This document shows, one piece after another, positions 10,003 to 18,364 of a stretch of DNA of 64,000 nt. Source of the stretch: Lachnospiraceae bacterium OF09-6 (GTDB taxonomy: Bacteria > Bacillota > Clostridia > Lachnospirales > Lachnospiraceae); contig QUMM01000003.1 of the NCBI GenBank assembly GCA_003435055.1, forward strand, positions 1 to 64,000. The letters run 5' to 3'. Each line of letters starts with the position of its first letter. Within the stretch, counting starts at the first letter, position 1. The translations under genes were made by a program, and so were the position numbers. Under the pieces are notes generated by a model. That model was given only the letters and a program-made list of their open reading frames with translations. It was not told the origin of the DNA and made no database searches.

Positions 10003-10145
10003 AAAAAAAAGTGGATAAATACATCCACTCCATAATATACTTATAGCCAGCCTTCTAATGCTATAAATCATATGAACCGACAGTCATATTCTTTCATGCT
10101 GCGGTGAGAGTGGATCCTCTGCTTTGATTTCTTTCATACTTTGAT
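10003..10145 (-). promoter_or_regulatory. L20-type leader with attenuator of infC-rpmI-rplT
   Basis: The minus-strand leader carries a terminator at 10003-10029: AGTGGAT, loop GTATTT's equivalent, ATCCACT and then T8. Earlier in the leader ATCCACTC (10108-10115) can pair with GAGTGGAT of the terminator's 5' arm, giving a mutually exclusive antiterminator. This is the arrangement known for the Bacillus L20 leader, where L20 binding favours termination. Identity as an L20 leader is inferred from this pairing and the downstream operon. Confidence 0.75.
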
Positions 10146-10174
10146 ATCATACCATGTGTTTTTCTGGTTGTCAA
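10146..10174 (-). promoter_or_regulatory. Promoter of infC-rpmI-rplT
   Basis: Minus strand: -35 TTGACA (10169-10174), 17-nt spacer, -10 TATGAT (10146-10151), placing the start about 185 nt before the infC ATT codon. Confidence 0.8.
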
Positions 10175-10201
10175 CCAATTTTTATATTTTTTATGTAACA
10201 G

Positions 10202-10243
10202 TCCAGCCATATAGCTGGATAAAACCAGATGGCCGAACTGTTG
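10202..10243. terminator. Hairpin after the DUF1540 gene
   Basis: Inverted repeat CAGTTCGGCCAT / ATGGCTGGACTG with an inner CTGG/CCAG stem, located just after the DUF1540 stop. There is no clean U tract, so its role as terminator is uncertain. Confidence 0.4.
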
Positions 10244-10245
10244 TT

Positions 10246-10560
10246 TTACTGTTTTTCAAACGTACTGCATTCCGTCTGGGTACAGGTACATGCAGACTGT
10301 CCAGAGATATCTACCTGTCCTGCCATACAGCGGTTGTTTTCATTATAATGGCATTTGCATGCAGTACAGTCAATCTGTACCGTTGCAGATGGGGTCCCTA
10401 CAGAGTTTTTATAGCTTCCTTCTCCTGCCTCTTTAAAGCTGGAGCAACAGGTTTCGCAGGCAGTCTGAGCCTCATCTCCCTGAACCAGGATATCTCCTTT
10501 GGAACAGTATTTGTCTTCATTATATACACAGTTCTGTGCACTACATGATAATAACGGCAT
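10246..10560 (-). CDS. DUF1540 cysteine-rich protein
   Basis: 104 aa with two copies of a ~40-residue cysteine-rich unit (C-x5-C-x6-C spacing in LLSCSAQNCVYNEDKYCSKGDI, repeated in IDCTACKCHYNENNRCMAGQV, both quoted in part). This matches the DUF1540 family, common in Clostridia and thought to bind metal. Function unknown. It stands alone between thrS and infC with a good GGAGG site before the start. Confidence 0.85.
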   Translation of the reverse strand: MPLLSCSAQNCVYNEDKYCSKGDILVQGDEAQTACETCCSSFKEAGEGSYKNSVGTPSATVQIDCTACKCHYNENNRCMAGQVDISGQSACTCTQTECSTFEKQ

Positions 10561-10643
10561 GCTATTACCTCCTTTTCTTTTTATAAGAGATAGTATCTGC
10601 CGTTATCATCTTTTTATACAGCTTCCTGATTTTTCCAGTCAGA

Positions 10644-12605
10644 TTATTTCTGTTCTTCCACTTCAATCTTACGAATCTCTTTGGTGCGAATCTCTTTGCA
10701 CAGTGCATCGATGAATTCTCCCAGATCTTTCTGGCCTTCATCGCCCAGATATCTGCTTCTTACAGAAATCTTCTGCTCTTCTTCCTCTTTTGCTCCAACC
10801 ATGACCATATATGGTACACGAGCCATACGCGCATCACGGATCTTCCAACCGATCTTTTCAGAACGGTTGTCCACAGAAGTACGGATTCCGTTTTTCTTAA
10901 TCTCTGCATTTACTTTTTCTGCATATTCTGCATATTTTTCAGAAATAGGCAGTACACGTACCTGTTCCGGGCAAAGCCATGTCGGGAACTTGCCTCCATA
11001 GAATTCAATCAGCCATGCCAGTGTTCTCTCGTAGCATCCGATAGATGTTCTGTGGATAATACATGGACGAATCTTTTCGCCGTTCTCATCAATATAGTAC
11101 ATATCAAACTGTTCCGCCAGCAGAGCATCCCACTGCACAGTAATCATAGTATCTTCTTTTCCGAATACATTCTTCGCATTGATATCTACTTTTGGTCCGT
11201 AAAATGCTGCTTCTCCTACATCCTCTACAAATGGAACTTTCAGATCAGTCAGAATCTGACGAATATCTTCCTCTGTCTCATTCCATACATCGGCATCACC
11301 AATATATTTATCTCTGTTATTTGGATCCCATTTTGACAGATGATAAGTAACTTCTCCATCCAGTCCCAGCGTCTCAAGGCAATATTTGGCCAGGGCCAGA
11401 CAACCCTTAAACTCTTCGACCATCTGATCTGGTCTTACAATCAGGTGACCTTCTGAAATAGTGAACTGACGTACACGGGTCAGGCCATGCATCTCCCCGG
11501 AATCTTCGTTACGGAACAGGGTAGATGTCTCACCAAGACGAATTGGCAGATCGCGGTAAGAATGCTGTGTTGCCTTGTATACATAATACTGGAACGGGCA
11601 GGTCATTGGACGAAGTGCAAATACTTCCTTATCTTTCTCTTCATCGCCCAGAACAAACATACCATCCTTATAATGATCCCAGTGTCCGGAGATCTTGTAC
11701 AGATCGCTCTTTGCCATCAGTGGTGTCTTGGTTCTTACATAGCCCCATTCGTTATCCTCCAGATCTTCAATCCATCTCTGAAGTTCTTTTACCATGATCA
11801 CACCCTTTGGCATCAGCAGAGGCAGACCCTGTCCAATGACATCCACGGTTGTGAACAGTTCCATTTCACGGCCCAGCTTGTTGTGGTCACGCTTCAGTGC
11901 TTCTTCTCTCTGTTCCAGATATTCTTTTAATTCATCCTTGCTTGCAAATGCAGTTCCATAAATACGGGCCAGCATCTTGTTTTTCTCATTTCCTCTCCAG
12001 TATGCACCTGAGGATGAGATCAGCTTAAACGCCTTGATATGTTTGGTATTCATCAGATGTGGTCCTGCACACAGATCTGTGAATTCTCCTTGGCTATAGA
12101 AGGAAATGGTTGCATCCTCCGGCAGATCCTGAATCAGTTCTACTTTATATGGTTCTCCCTTTTCTTCCATAAATTTAATAGCTTCTGCTCTTGGAAGTGT
12201 GAATTTTTCCAGGCGTGCGCCTTTCTTGATGATCTTCTTCATCTCTTTTTCGATGTTATCCAGATCTTCTCTGGAGAATGGTGCATGGTCAAAATCATAA
12301 TAAAATCCGTTTTCGATAGATGGTCCGATCGCCAGCTTGGCTTCCGGGAAAAGATTCTTCACCGCTTCTGCCAGTACATGGGATGTGGTATGGCGAAGTG
12401 CTGCCAGACCTGCCGCATCTTTTGCAGTCAGAATATTCAGTTCACAATCCTTGTCAATTACAGTCCTTAAATCCACTACCTCACCGTCTGCTTCTCCGGC
12501 GCAGGCTGCTCTTGCCAGTCCTTCACTGATATCTAATGCAATGTCATATACTGATTTACTTTCTGCATATTCTTTTTTTGATCCATCTTTTAATGTGATA
12601 ATCAT
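10644..12605 (-). CDS. thrS: Threonyl-tRNA synthetase
   Basis: 653 aa, normal size. An N-terminal TGS domain (first ~60 residues) is followed by an editing domain with the HTTSHVLAEA motif. The class II catalytic core includes RPMTCPFQYYVYK (zinc cysteine) and HRTSIGCYERTLAW, and the C-terminal anticodon-binding domain follows. It charges tRNA-Thr. Its AGGAGG ribosome-binding site lies in the acidic 3' end of the upstream small gene, and transcription is controlled by a T-box leader at 12896-13139. Confidence 0.97.
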   Translation of the reverse strand: MIITLKDGSKKEYAESKSVYDIALDISEGLARAACAGEADGEVVDLRTVIDKDCELNILTAKDAAGLAALRHTTSHVLAEAVKNLFPEAKLAIGPSIENGFYYDFDHAPFSREDLDNIEKEMKKIIKKGARLEKFTLPRAEAIKFMEEKGEPYKVELIQDLPEDATISFYSQGEFTDLCAGPHLMNTKHIKAFKLISSSGAYWRGNEKNKMLARIYGTAFASKDELKEYLEQREEALKRDHNKLGREMELFTTVDVIGQGLPLLMPKGVIMVKELQRWIEDLEDNEWGYVRTKTPLMAKSDLYKISGHWDHYKDGMFVLGDEEKDKEVFALRPMTCPFQYYVYKATQHSYRDLPIRLGETSTLFRNEDSGEMHGLTRVRQFTISEGHLIVRPDQMVEEFKGCLALAKYCLETLGLDGEVTYHLSKWDPNNRDKYIGDADVWNETEEDIRQILTDLKVPFVEDVGEAAFYGPKVDINAKNVFGKEDTMITVQWDALLAEQFDMYYIDENGEKIRPCIIHRTSIGCYERTLAWLIEFYGGKFPTWLCPEQVRVLPISEKYAEYAEKVNAEIKKNGIRTSVDNRSEKIGWKIRDARMARVPYMVMVGAKEEEEQKISVRSRYLGDEGQKDLGEFIDALCKEIRTKEIRKIEVEEQK

Positions 12606-12608
12606 CTG

Positions 12609-12811
12609 TTAGTCCTCCTCGTCCTCAAATTCGTCTTCATCGTAATAATTCTCATTGTTTGACCCTAATACATTGTTACTGAATAATCCCCCTTGAACGG
12701 GGCTGTCAGCCACCCGATCAGAACACCTGCCAGAAGCAGATCTGCGATCAGCAGAGTCTTTTCTGTCATGGTCCAGTCCTGATGCAGAAATTCTTTTATT
12801 TTTTCCAGCAT
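12609..12811 (-). CDS. Small membrane protein between T-box and thrS (frame probably broken)
   Basis: The ATG follows GAAAGGAGAAAGTT. As written it codes 48 aa: an amphipathic start (LEKIKEFLHQDWTMTEKT), one transmembrane helix (LLIADLLLAGVLIGWL) and a stop at 12665. Adding one G to the G5 run near 12697 continues the frame through FSNNVLGSNN and an acidic tail EDEFEDEED to TAA at 12609, giving 67 aa and ending 3 nt before thrS. The acidic tail also contains the thrS ribosome-binding site. I cannot name the family. Membrane location and co-expression with thrS are inferred. Confidence 0.6.
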
Positions 12812-12895
12812 AACTTTCTCCTTTCGATTGCCATTGTAACTGTGACTGTCAAAAACTCCAGAAACATTTCTTTTTTGTTTTTCTAAAAATGAAAT

Positions 12896-13139
12896 AAAAA
12901 AACGCCTCTTACAGCTTTTGGCACACTGTAAGGGACGATATACTCGCGGTTCCACCCTGATTGCTCTTCATAAAAAAATATCTGAAAAGCCACTTCATTA
13001 AGATGATAACGGAATCACCGGGCTGGATTAGAGCCACTCAGAGCTGGTCTTCAAATGCTTCCTCATCAGAATACTCTCACCAATCTGTATTCCTCTCTGG
13101 GAGATTTCACATTCTACTCTTCTCTTCAACGTTTTATCT
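12896..13139 (-). promoter_or_regulatory. T-box riboswitch of thrS
   Basis: The minus strand contains the T-box sequence AGGGTGGAACCGCG (12945-12958), followed by a terminator hairpin CCTTACAG / CTGTAAGAGG and T7 (12896-12937). Upstream is a ~180-nt structured stem I region. A plausible specifier ACC (Thr) followed by A lies at 13046-13048. Uncharged tRNA-Thr would favour antitermination and expression of the small membrane gene and thrS. Confidence 0.9.
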
Positions 13140-13145
13140 TTTTTG

Positions 13146-13174
13146 ATCATATCCCTTTCTTATTTATTTGTCAA
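13146..13174 (-). promoter_or_regulatory. Promoter of the thrS T-box transcript
   Basis: Minus strand -35 TTGACA (13169-13174), 17-nt spacer, -10 TATGAT (13146-13151), with the start expected near 13139. Confidence 0.8.
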
Positions 13175-13281
13175 GGATAGATTTTTACTTCTTTTTATGA
13201 TATCTTAATAAAGAAAGAAAAAATGTATCTGTGAAGGTGCTGAACAGATACAAAAAACTTTTATGTATTTAGGAGGGTATC

Positions 13282-14514
13282 ATGAAGAAAAAACTTGTCA
13301 CATGCCTGCTTGCAGCTATGTACGGATCTATTGTTCTATCTTTTTCCGCATTTGCCGCTGAAGCAGACACTAACACCGAGACCGAGGTTACTACTGAGGC
13401 AGAATCTGCATCGGAAACAGAATCCGAAGCAGTTGGCAGTAGCTCCTCTGAATTATCAGATGATCTTTACAGCTTCCAGCTCAAGATTAATTCTGACGTA
13501 TATTCTTTTCCAATGTCTTACGACGATTTTCTGGCTCTTGGATGGACCTATAAAGATGATGAGACCATGGAGATCCAGCCTAACAGCTATTCTCCGTCCG
13601 AGCGTTTCGCTCTGGATGATCTGGAGATTTACGCAACCGTCGTAAATCTTGGTATCAATACCGAACCGGTTACCAAATGTACGATCGCCGGTATCTCCGT
13701 TGACTCTTTCCAGATGGCAGATGCTACAGATGTGACCATTGAACTCCCTGGCGGCATTCAGTACGGTGTCTCTACTTTAGATGACATCACAGCTGCATAT
13801 GGCACCCCAAGCGACACCTACGAAGGTGACCTGTATACAAAGGTAACCTACGAGAAAGATTATTATCAGGATGTGGAACTGTATGTAGACTCTGAGACAG
13901 GATTGCTGAATGAAATCGAGATGCGCAATATGGTGGCTGACAACGAGGCAAATGAAGCCGCTGCCGCTGATGTCAGTGACGAACCGACTCCGGAAGTTCT
14001 TGCTTATGAAGCTCCTACCGAACTTGGTGATGACCTTACTTCTTTCATCGTAGAATATGCCGGTGATCTGTATCAGCTTCCGGCGCCTGTTTCCGAATTC
14101 GTGAAAAATGGCTGGACCATCGACAAAGATGACTCCGCATCCGTCGTTGCAGGTAAGGGATACGACTGGGTATACATGAGCAAAGATAATCAGAACTATC
14201 ACACCATCGTGCGCAATTACAATGCAAATGCCACCGTTATAGAAAACTGCTTCGTCACTGACGTAGAAGGTAATGTAAACGACACGAATCTTCCTATCAC
14301 AGTCCAGAAAGGTCTTACCCTTGGCATGACGGAAGACGAAGTTGTAACTGCTCTGGATGGCGTTACCTATGAACTGGAAGACAGCAGTTCCACCTTCCAT
14401 TATTACAACATCGAAGGCCCGGACAGCAGTCTCGATCATGTACAGATCATTGTAAATACCGAAGAAGATACCGTTATCGGTATTGAAGTGTCTTATACAC
14501 CAAAGACATTATAA
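13282..14514 (+). CDS. Secreted acidic protein with two repeated domains
   Basis: 410 aa. Signal peptide at residues 1-26 with cleavage after AFA, then a Thr/Glu-rich low-complexity linker to about residue 55. Two related ~160-residue domains follow: one opens with LSDDLYSFQLKINSDVYSFP and the other with LGDDLTSFIVEYAGDLYQLP (near residue 247). Each contains a short W-T-x-K/D-x-D-D stretch soon after. No sortase motif, lipobox or cysteine is present. The protein is very acidic and probably released or loosely cell-associated. Ribosome-binding site AGGAGG at about 13271. Function unknown. Confidence 0.75.
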   Translation: MKKKLVTCLLAAMYGSIVLSFSAFAAEADTNTETEVTTEAESASETESEAVGSSSSELSDDLYSFQLKINSDVYSFPMSYDDFLALGWTYKDDETMEIQPNSYSPSERFALDDLEIYATVVNLGINTEPVTKCTIAGISVDSFQMADATDVTIELPGGIQYGVSTLDDITAAYGTPSDTYEGDLYTKVTYEKDYYQDVELYVDSETGLLNEIEMRNMVADNEANEAAAADVSDEPTPEVLAYEAPTELGDDLTSFIVEYAGDLYQLPAPVSEFVKNGWTIDKDDSASVVAGKGYDWVYMSKDNQNYHTIVRNYNANATVIENCFVTDVEGNVNDTNLPITVQKGLTLGMTEDEVVTALDGVTYELEDSSSTFHYYNIEGPDSSLDHVQIIVNTEEDTVIGIEVSYTPKTL

Positions 14515-14518
14515 ACAC

Positions 14519-14559
14519 GGGGACGGTGTTTTTTTGGCACATTGATTGTCCCTCTGGCA
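14519..14559. repeat. Dispersed GGGACGG hairpin, copy B
   Basis: GGGGACGGTGTTTTTTTGGC at one end and TGTCCCTCTGGCA at the other form an imperfect hairpin. It is closely similar to copy A (567-609) and lies directly after the secreted-protein stop. Confidence 0.55.
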
Positions 14560-14575
14560 TAGCTGTTCTGAATCC

Positions 14576-14621
14576 AAAAATACGGGGTGATATCCAGGTT
14601 TAGATATCCCCCCGTATTTTT
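14576..14621. terminator. Bidirectional terminator
   Basis: AAAAATACGGGG pairs with CCCCGTATTTTT, with an inner GATATC/GATATC extension. It serves the plus-strand secreted-protein gene and the converging ydcF-type gene, whose stop codon (14600-14602) lies within the hairpin. Confidence 0.8.
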
Positions 14622-15388
14622 GCTTTTAATACCGCAAAATATTCCCGAACCATATAGTGGATCTGCAGCCTCCAGTCAGACGGTGCTGCAATTCCGCACA
14701 CATCTTGATAGCCCACTTTTTCTGCCAGCTTTACCGCCCGGTAAATGTGGAAATTATTGGATACCAGTCCCACTCTCTCATTCCAGACCTGTTCGGCGCT
14801 TTGTTCTTTTCGACTTTCTGCAATGACCTGTGCGCTGTAGATCAGATTCTCTCTGGTCGTTGTTGACCGATTTTCTAAAAGCAATCGTTCTCCCGGAATT
14901 CCCTGCTCTGTCAGATACTGATACATACAGTCTGCCTCTGTGATCTCTTCTCCCGACCCCTGTCCGCCGGACAGGACCGCTATCGTATCCGGATGTTCCT
15001 GTAAATATGCATATGCCTTATCCAGCCGCAGACGCAGTGCCTTACTTGGAGCTGTTTTTTTCACCTGCGCTCCCAGAACAATCATATAATCCAGTTCTTC
15101 CTCAGGCTGCGCATACATTGCCCTGATGATTCTGCCTTCTGTGATGCCAAAAGAAAGCACACCGATTGCCATCACAACTCCCAGTATCACGCACATCACC
15201 TTCGGAAGTGCCCGGCCCGCCGGAAACAAAATCCGATAGCGCAGATAAGCACCCCAGCCACAGAGCACTAATGCCCCCAGCAGCCATATGATGCAGAAAT
15301 CGACATGTTTTATCACCAGTATGAAAAAATACAGCAGGCAAATACTGCCTGCTGCAAATAATAGATTGCTCATTATCTTCCGCAGCAT
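14600..15388 (-). CDS. YdcF family (DUF218) membrane protein
   Basis: 262 aa. The N-terminal ~85 residues form two or three transmembrane helices. The DUF218 domain follows, with [44 protein letters not shown] and [15 protein letters not shown] (quoted in part). This family includes ElyC/SanA-like envelope proteins; the reaction is unsettled. The gene overlaps the end of the SEC-C gene by 16 nt, suggesting a two-gene operon. Confidence 0.85.
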   Translation of the reverse strand: MLRKIMSNLLFAAGSICLLYFFILVIKHVDFCIIWLLGALVLCGWGAYLRYRILFPAGRALPKVMCVILGVVMAIGVLSFGITEGRIIRAMYAQPEEELDYMIVLGAQVKKTAPSKALRLRLDKAYAYLQEHPDTIAVLSGGQGSGEEITEADCMYQYLTEQGIPGERLLLENRSTTTRENLIYSAQVIAESRKEQSAEQVWNERVGLVSNNFHIYRAVKLAEKVGYQDVCGIAAPSDWRLQIHYMVREYFAVLKAKIRGDI

Positions 15389-15873
15389 TTTTTATACTTC
15401 TTGCCGCTTCCGCAAGGGCATGGATCATTTCTTCCGATCTTCGGTCCTTTTACAATGGTGTTTGCTTTCTTTGCTTCTCTGTAGAGTTCTTTTAATTTCT
15501 CTTCAGAGAAAATCTGCTGCCATGCAGGAAGGCCGTACAGCCAGTCTGCTTTCGCATCTACCATGTTCTTGTAAAGAAGCTCTTTATCAAACGCAAGACT
15601 TACTACGCTGTCTTCTGTCATCTCTTCAATGTTATTCTTGATCTTCAGGCTGTCATCGATACCATCCAGGAATCCAACCATAGTCATAACGGAAATGCCG
15701 TATTTATCAGCCAGTTCCTTTACGGTACCTTTTACTTCCTCATCAGGATTTGCCAGCAATTTTTCATAAATGCCTTTTTCGATCATGAAATAGTCTGTCC
15801 AGAACTTCTGGAGTTGTCTTTTATCTGTCTGCTGAGAGTACGCCATGTCTCTCCAATCCTGTAATAAACTCAT
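15373..15873 (-). CDS. SEC-C zinc-binding domain protein
   Basis: 166 aa, mostly helical, ending with the SEC-C motif [18 protein letters not shown]. This is the same zinc-binding tail found at the end of SecA, where it contacts SecB and ribosomes. The N-terminal ~140 residues are a conserved Lachnospiraceae domain of unknown role. It overlaps the following ydcF-type gene by 16 nt. Confidence 0.85.
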   Translation of the reverse strand: MSLLQDWRDMAYSQQTDKRQLQKFWTDYFMIEKGIYEKLLANPDEEVKGTVKELADKYGISVMTMVGFLDGIDDSLKIKNNIEEMTEDSVVSLAFDKELLYKNMVDAKADWLYGLPAWQQIFSEEKLKELYREAKKANTIVKGPKIGRNDPCPCGSGKKYKKCCGR

Positions 15874-16106
15874 GTTTTAACCATCCTTTTTTCTGTAAAT
15901 ATTGAAACGGGGTAACTGTTCAGTATCTTCACAGATACGAAATGGGATCTTTTGTCAAATCTGCGTACTTCGCCCGTTTAAACTATAGTATATAACACTT
16001 CTCCTGTTTTTTCAAACTTTTTTACCGGAAACTGCATAAACTTCCGTTATCCGGCTATACTAGGAACATACCAAAGATAAATTTTTAATACTTATCCTCC
16101 CCTTGC

Positions 16107-16147
16107 AAGCCCTGTAGATGCGGAAAATCAGCGTATTTGCAGGGCTT
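16107..16147. terminator. Hairpin after the YkgJ-family gene
   Basis: AAGCCCTG pairs with CAGGGCTT across a 25-nt loop. A TTTTA tract lies on the plus side, so the structure could also act as an exit signal for either strand. The remaining ~230 nt up to the SEC-C start hold only AT-rich promoter-like sequence. Confidence 0.4.
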
Positions 16148-16831
16148 TTATGATTCTTTCTTCTGTTTGAGCACCTGAAGAAGTTTTTTCATTCTGTGAT
16201 ATCGCTCTTCGAACTGATCATAAAAATCCACATTTTCTTTATATACGGTCAGGTAACAGGTATTCAAAAGATAGACTGTCAGCTCTTTGGTCAGCTGTTC
16301 ATCCTTCGCCTTCTCTGTAAGATCCCGAACCTCTTCCAATAATCCATGCCACTTGCCAATGAATGCTTCGTATTTTTTCAGATTTGAGATCCCCAGCCAC
16401 TTGCTTACTTTCACCTTTGTCTTATTTTCCTTTGGGCATTCCTGGCTCTGAAGGAAATAATGAAAGCTGCCGTCTTCTTCATAATAGCGTCCAAGCGGGA
16501 ACATCCTGCAGATTCCTGGGCGGCAGTCATGGATACAGCATCTTCCTTCTTCTGTCAGAAAAGCACATGTTTCTTCTTTTCCTTTCATCATAAGATTCGG
16601 CAGCACCACTCCATCCACCATATTCCATTCTACAAATTTTCCAACCAGATCGGGAAATGCAATCCCGATTCCTCTCGAAAGACTATAAGCATCATAGGGA
16701 TCCAGCACAATGGATTCTCCCATTCCACTGCAGCACTGAGAGCACCCTATACATCCTCCACAATCCGTTTTTGCCATATCGTTTGCTGTATATAATTTTT
16801 TCAAATCTTCTGTTAATACTTCTCGTCTCAT
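16148..16831 (-). CDS. YkgJ family cysteine-cluster protein
   Basis: About 227 aa from the ATG at 16831 (the upstream start at 16861 would add ten basic residues). Cysteines cluster in DCGGCIGCSQCCSGMG near the N-terminus and in CAFLTEEGRCCIHDCRPGIC (quoted in part) further on, the pattern of the YkgJ/CxxCxxCC family thought to bind an Fe-S cluster or zinc. The C-terminal half is helical. Function unknown. Confidence 0.82.
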   Translation of the reverse strand: MRREVLTEDLKKLYTANDMAKTDCGGCIGCSQCCSGMGESIVLDPYDAYSLSRGIGIAFPDLVGKFVEWNMVDGVVLPNLMMKGKEETCAFLTEEGRCCIHDCRPGICRMFPLGRYYEEDGSFHYFLQSQECPKENKTKVKVSKWLGISNLKKYEAFIGKWHGLLEEVRDLTEKAKDEQLTKELTVYLLNTCYLTVYKENVDFYDQFEERYHRMKKLLQVLKQKKES

Positions 16832-17004
16832 ATTTTTCTTTTCTGTCAGCTGCCCACGCATCTGTCCTTTTCTCTGTTATTTTCTTTAGTGTACTGTATC
16901 TTTCCCGTTCCGTCAAATTAGTTTTCATTCTTTTCGTTGACCTGCTTTCTCCAAAATGCTAGAATAAATTAACGGAAGAAATCTCATACAAGGAGTTGAT
17001 GTAT

Positions 17005-17685
17005 ATGAAGAAAAAAGTACTTTTACTTTATATTCTTGCTTTTTCTATGATGTTTGCTTTCAGCGGCTGTCGCTCCAGGGTGGCAGAAACAGAATCAGAG
17101 AGCGAAACTATCAGTGAAACAGAAAAGCAAACAGAAAAGAAAACCGAAAAAGAAACACAGAAACAGTCCGAGACACAACAAAGTACAGAGAAGAAAGCTT
17201 CTACTCAGTCTGGCACGAAGAAGAACACCTCTTCCACCGATAAAACAACCGTGAAGCCGTCTACTGTGAATGGTTCTTCCAAAACACAAACCTCTGAAAG
17301 TCAGACAAAGACCAATCAGGCAGATGCTTCTGCCGGAACACAGATGTGTCCATACTGTTATCAGCAGATCTCTCTTGCTTCCGATGGTGAAGGCAGCACG
17401 ATCTATGCTGATCATGTCGCACAGGAAAAGGCATGGGCAGATTATGTAGCTTCTTCCAATACGCAGACTACACCATCTACCGAAGCCCCATCCTCCAGCA
17501 GTGATTCTGCACAGTGCCCATATTGTGGACAATGGTTTTCCATCTCCGATGGAAGCTATAATTCACATATCAGCGCAGAGACTTCTGGCACTTCTGATTA
17601 CATTACCTGCCCGCTTTGTGGCAATACCTATCAGAAGGGTGTAGAATACAATACCCATTACTGTACAGGAATTAATCACGAATAA
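17005..17685 (+). CDS. Lipoprotein with Ser/Thr-rich spacer and zinc-finger-like motifs
   Basis: About 226 aa. Signal peptide with lipobox FSGC (cysteine ~21 after the ATG at 17005; AGGAG lies 9 nt upstream), so it should be a membrane-anchored surface lipoprotein. A ~90-residue Glu/Lys/Thr/Ser-rich spacer follows. Three short units each open with C-P-x-C (MCPYCYQQ, QCPYCGQW, ITCPLCGN) and the last two end in H or H-x-C. Zinc-finger-like modules outside the membrane are uncommon. Function unknown. Confidence 0.75.
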   Translation: MKKKVLLLYILAFSMMFAFSGCRSRVAETESESETISETEKQTEKKTEKETQKQSETQQSTEKKASTQSGTKKNTSSTDKTTVKPSTVNGSSKTQTSESQTKTNQADASAGTQMCPYCYQQISLASDGEGSTIYADHVAQEKAWADYVASSNTQTTPSTEAPSSSSDSAQCPYCGQWFSISDGSYNSHISAETSGTSDYITCPLCGNTYQKGVEYNTHYCTGINHE

Positions 17686-17693
17686 TACCACGC

Positions 17694-17720
17694 AAAAAGG
17701 CTCCCAAACGGAGCCTTTTT
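17694..17720. terminator. Bidirectional terminator
   Basis: AAAAAGGCTCC / GGAGCCTTTTT with a 5-nt loop between the convergent lipoprotein and yfcE genes. Confidence 0.9.
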
Positions 17721-17737
17721 CTCTATAATTTTGTATT

Positions 17738-18280
17738 CTATAATTCTATCCCCTTTAACACCTGTCCATCCAGATCTTTGATAGAAAATACTCCATCTTC
17801 CAAAATGGCATATGTTGGCGGATTACCGCCTTTTGGAATAGATACCGATCCTGGATTCAGAATCACGTGTTCTCCTGACTTCTTTGCTTCATAGATATGA
17901 GTATGTCCATGAATCAGAATATCCCCAGGCATCAGTGGTAACATATGCTGTTCATTGTATACATGTCCATGTGTCGCATACAATCTTAATCCATCCACAG
18001 CCAGCAGACTATAGTCAGCCAGGATCGGGAACTCCAGTACCATCTGATCCACTTCTGTATCACAGTTTCCCCGTACCGCACAGATTTCTTCTTTGATTTC
18101 ATTAAGCATGGCAATGACTTTTTTCGGTGCATATTCCTCTGGCAGATCATTTCTTGGTCCATGATACAAAATATCGCCCAGAATCCACAGCCGCTCGGCC
18201 TGTTCCCTGCGATAACACTCCAGCATCTTCTCACAGTAATAGGCTGATCCATGTATATCAGACGCAAACATCAGCTTCAT
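17738..18280 (-). CDS. yfcE: YfcE-type metallophosphoesterase
   Basis: About 180 aa from the ATG at 18280. Calcineurin-like phosphoesterase motifs are all visible: SDIHGS, WILGDILYHG, RGNCD, THGH and HGHTHI. These supply the two-metal site. The YfcE/MJ0936 family hydrolyses phosphodiesters; the physiological substrate is unknown. It lies downstream of lysA beyond a terminator. Confidence 0.88.
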   Translation of the reverse strand: MKLMFASDIHGSAYYCEKMLECYRREQAERLWILGDILYHGPRNDLPEEYAPKKVIAMLNEIKEEICAVRGNCDTEVDQMVLEFPILADYSLLAVDGLRLYATHGHVYNEQHMLPLMPGDILIHGHTHIYEAKKSGEHVILNPGSVSIPKGGNPPTYAILEDGVFSIKDLDGQVLKGIEL

Positions 18281-18306
18281 TTCTTTTCCTCCCACTTGCA
18301 GGTTTT

Positions 18307-18335
18307 AGAAAATAATACCACAACTTGCTGGTATT
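18307..18335 (-). terminator. Terminator after lysA
   Basis: On the minus strand AATACCA / TGGTATT with an 8-nt loop is followed by ATTTTC. Confidence 0.6.
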
Positions 18336-18364
18336 GTACACCGTTATTCCATACCTCGGATTCC

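Noticed and set aside
13777..14439. 220-codon frame antisense to the secreted protein
   Set aside because: Shadow frame; the plus-strand gene has a signal peptide, SD and terminator.
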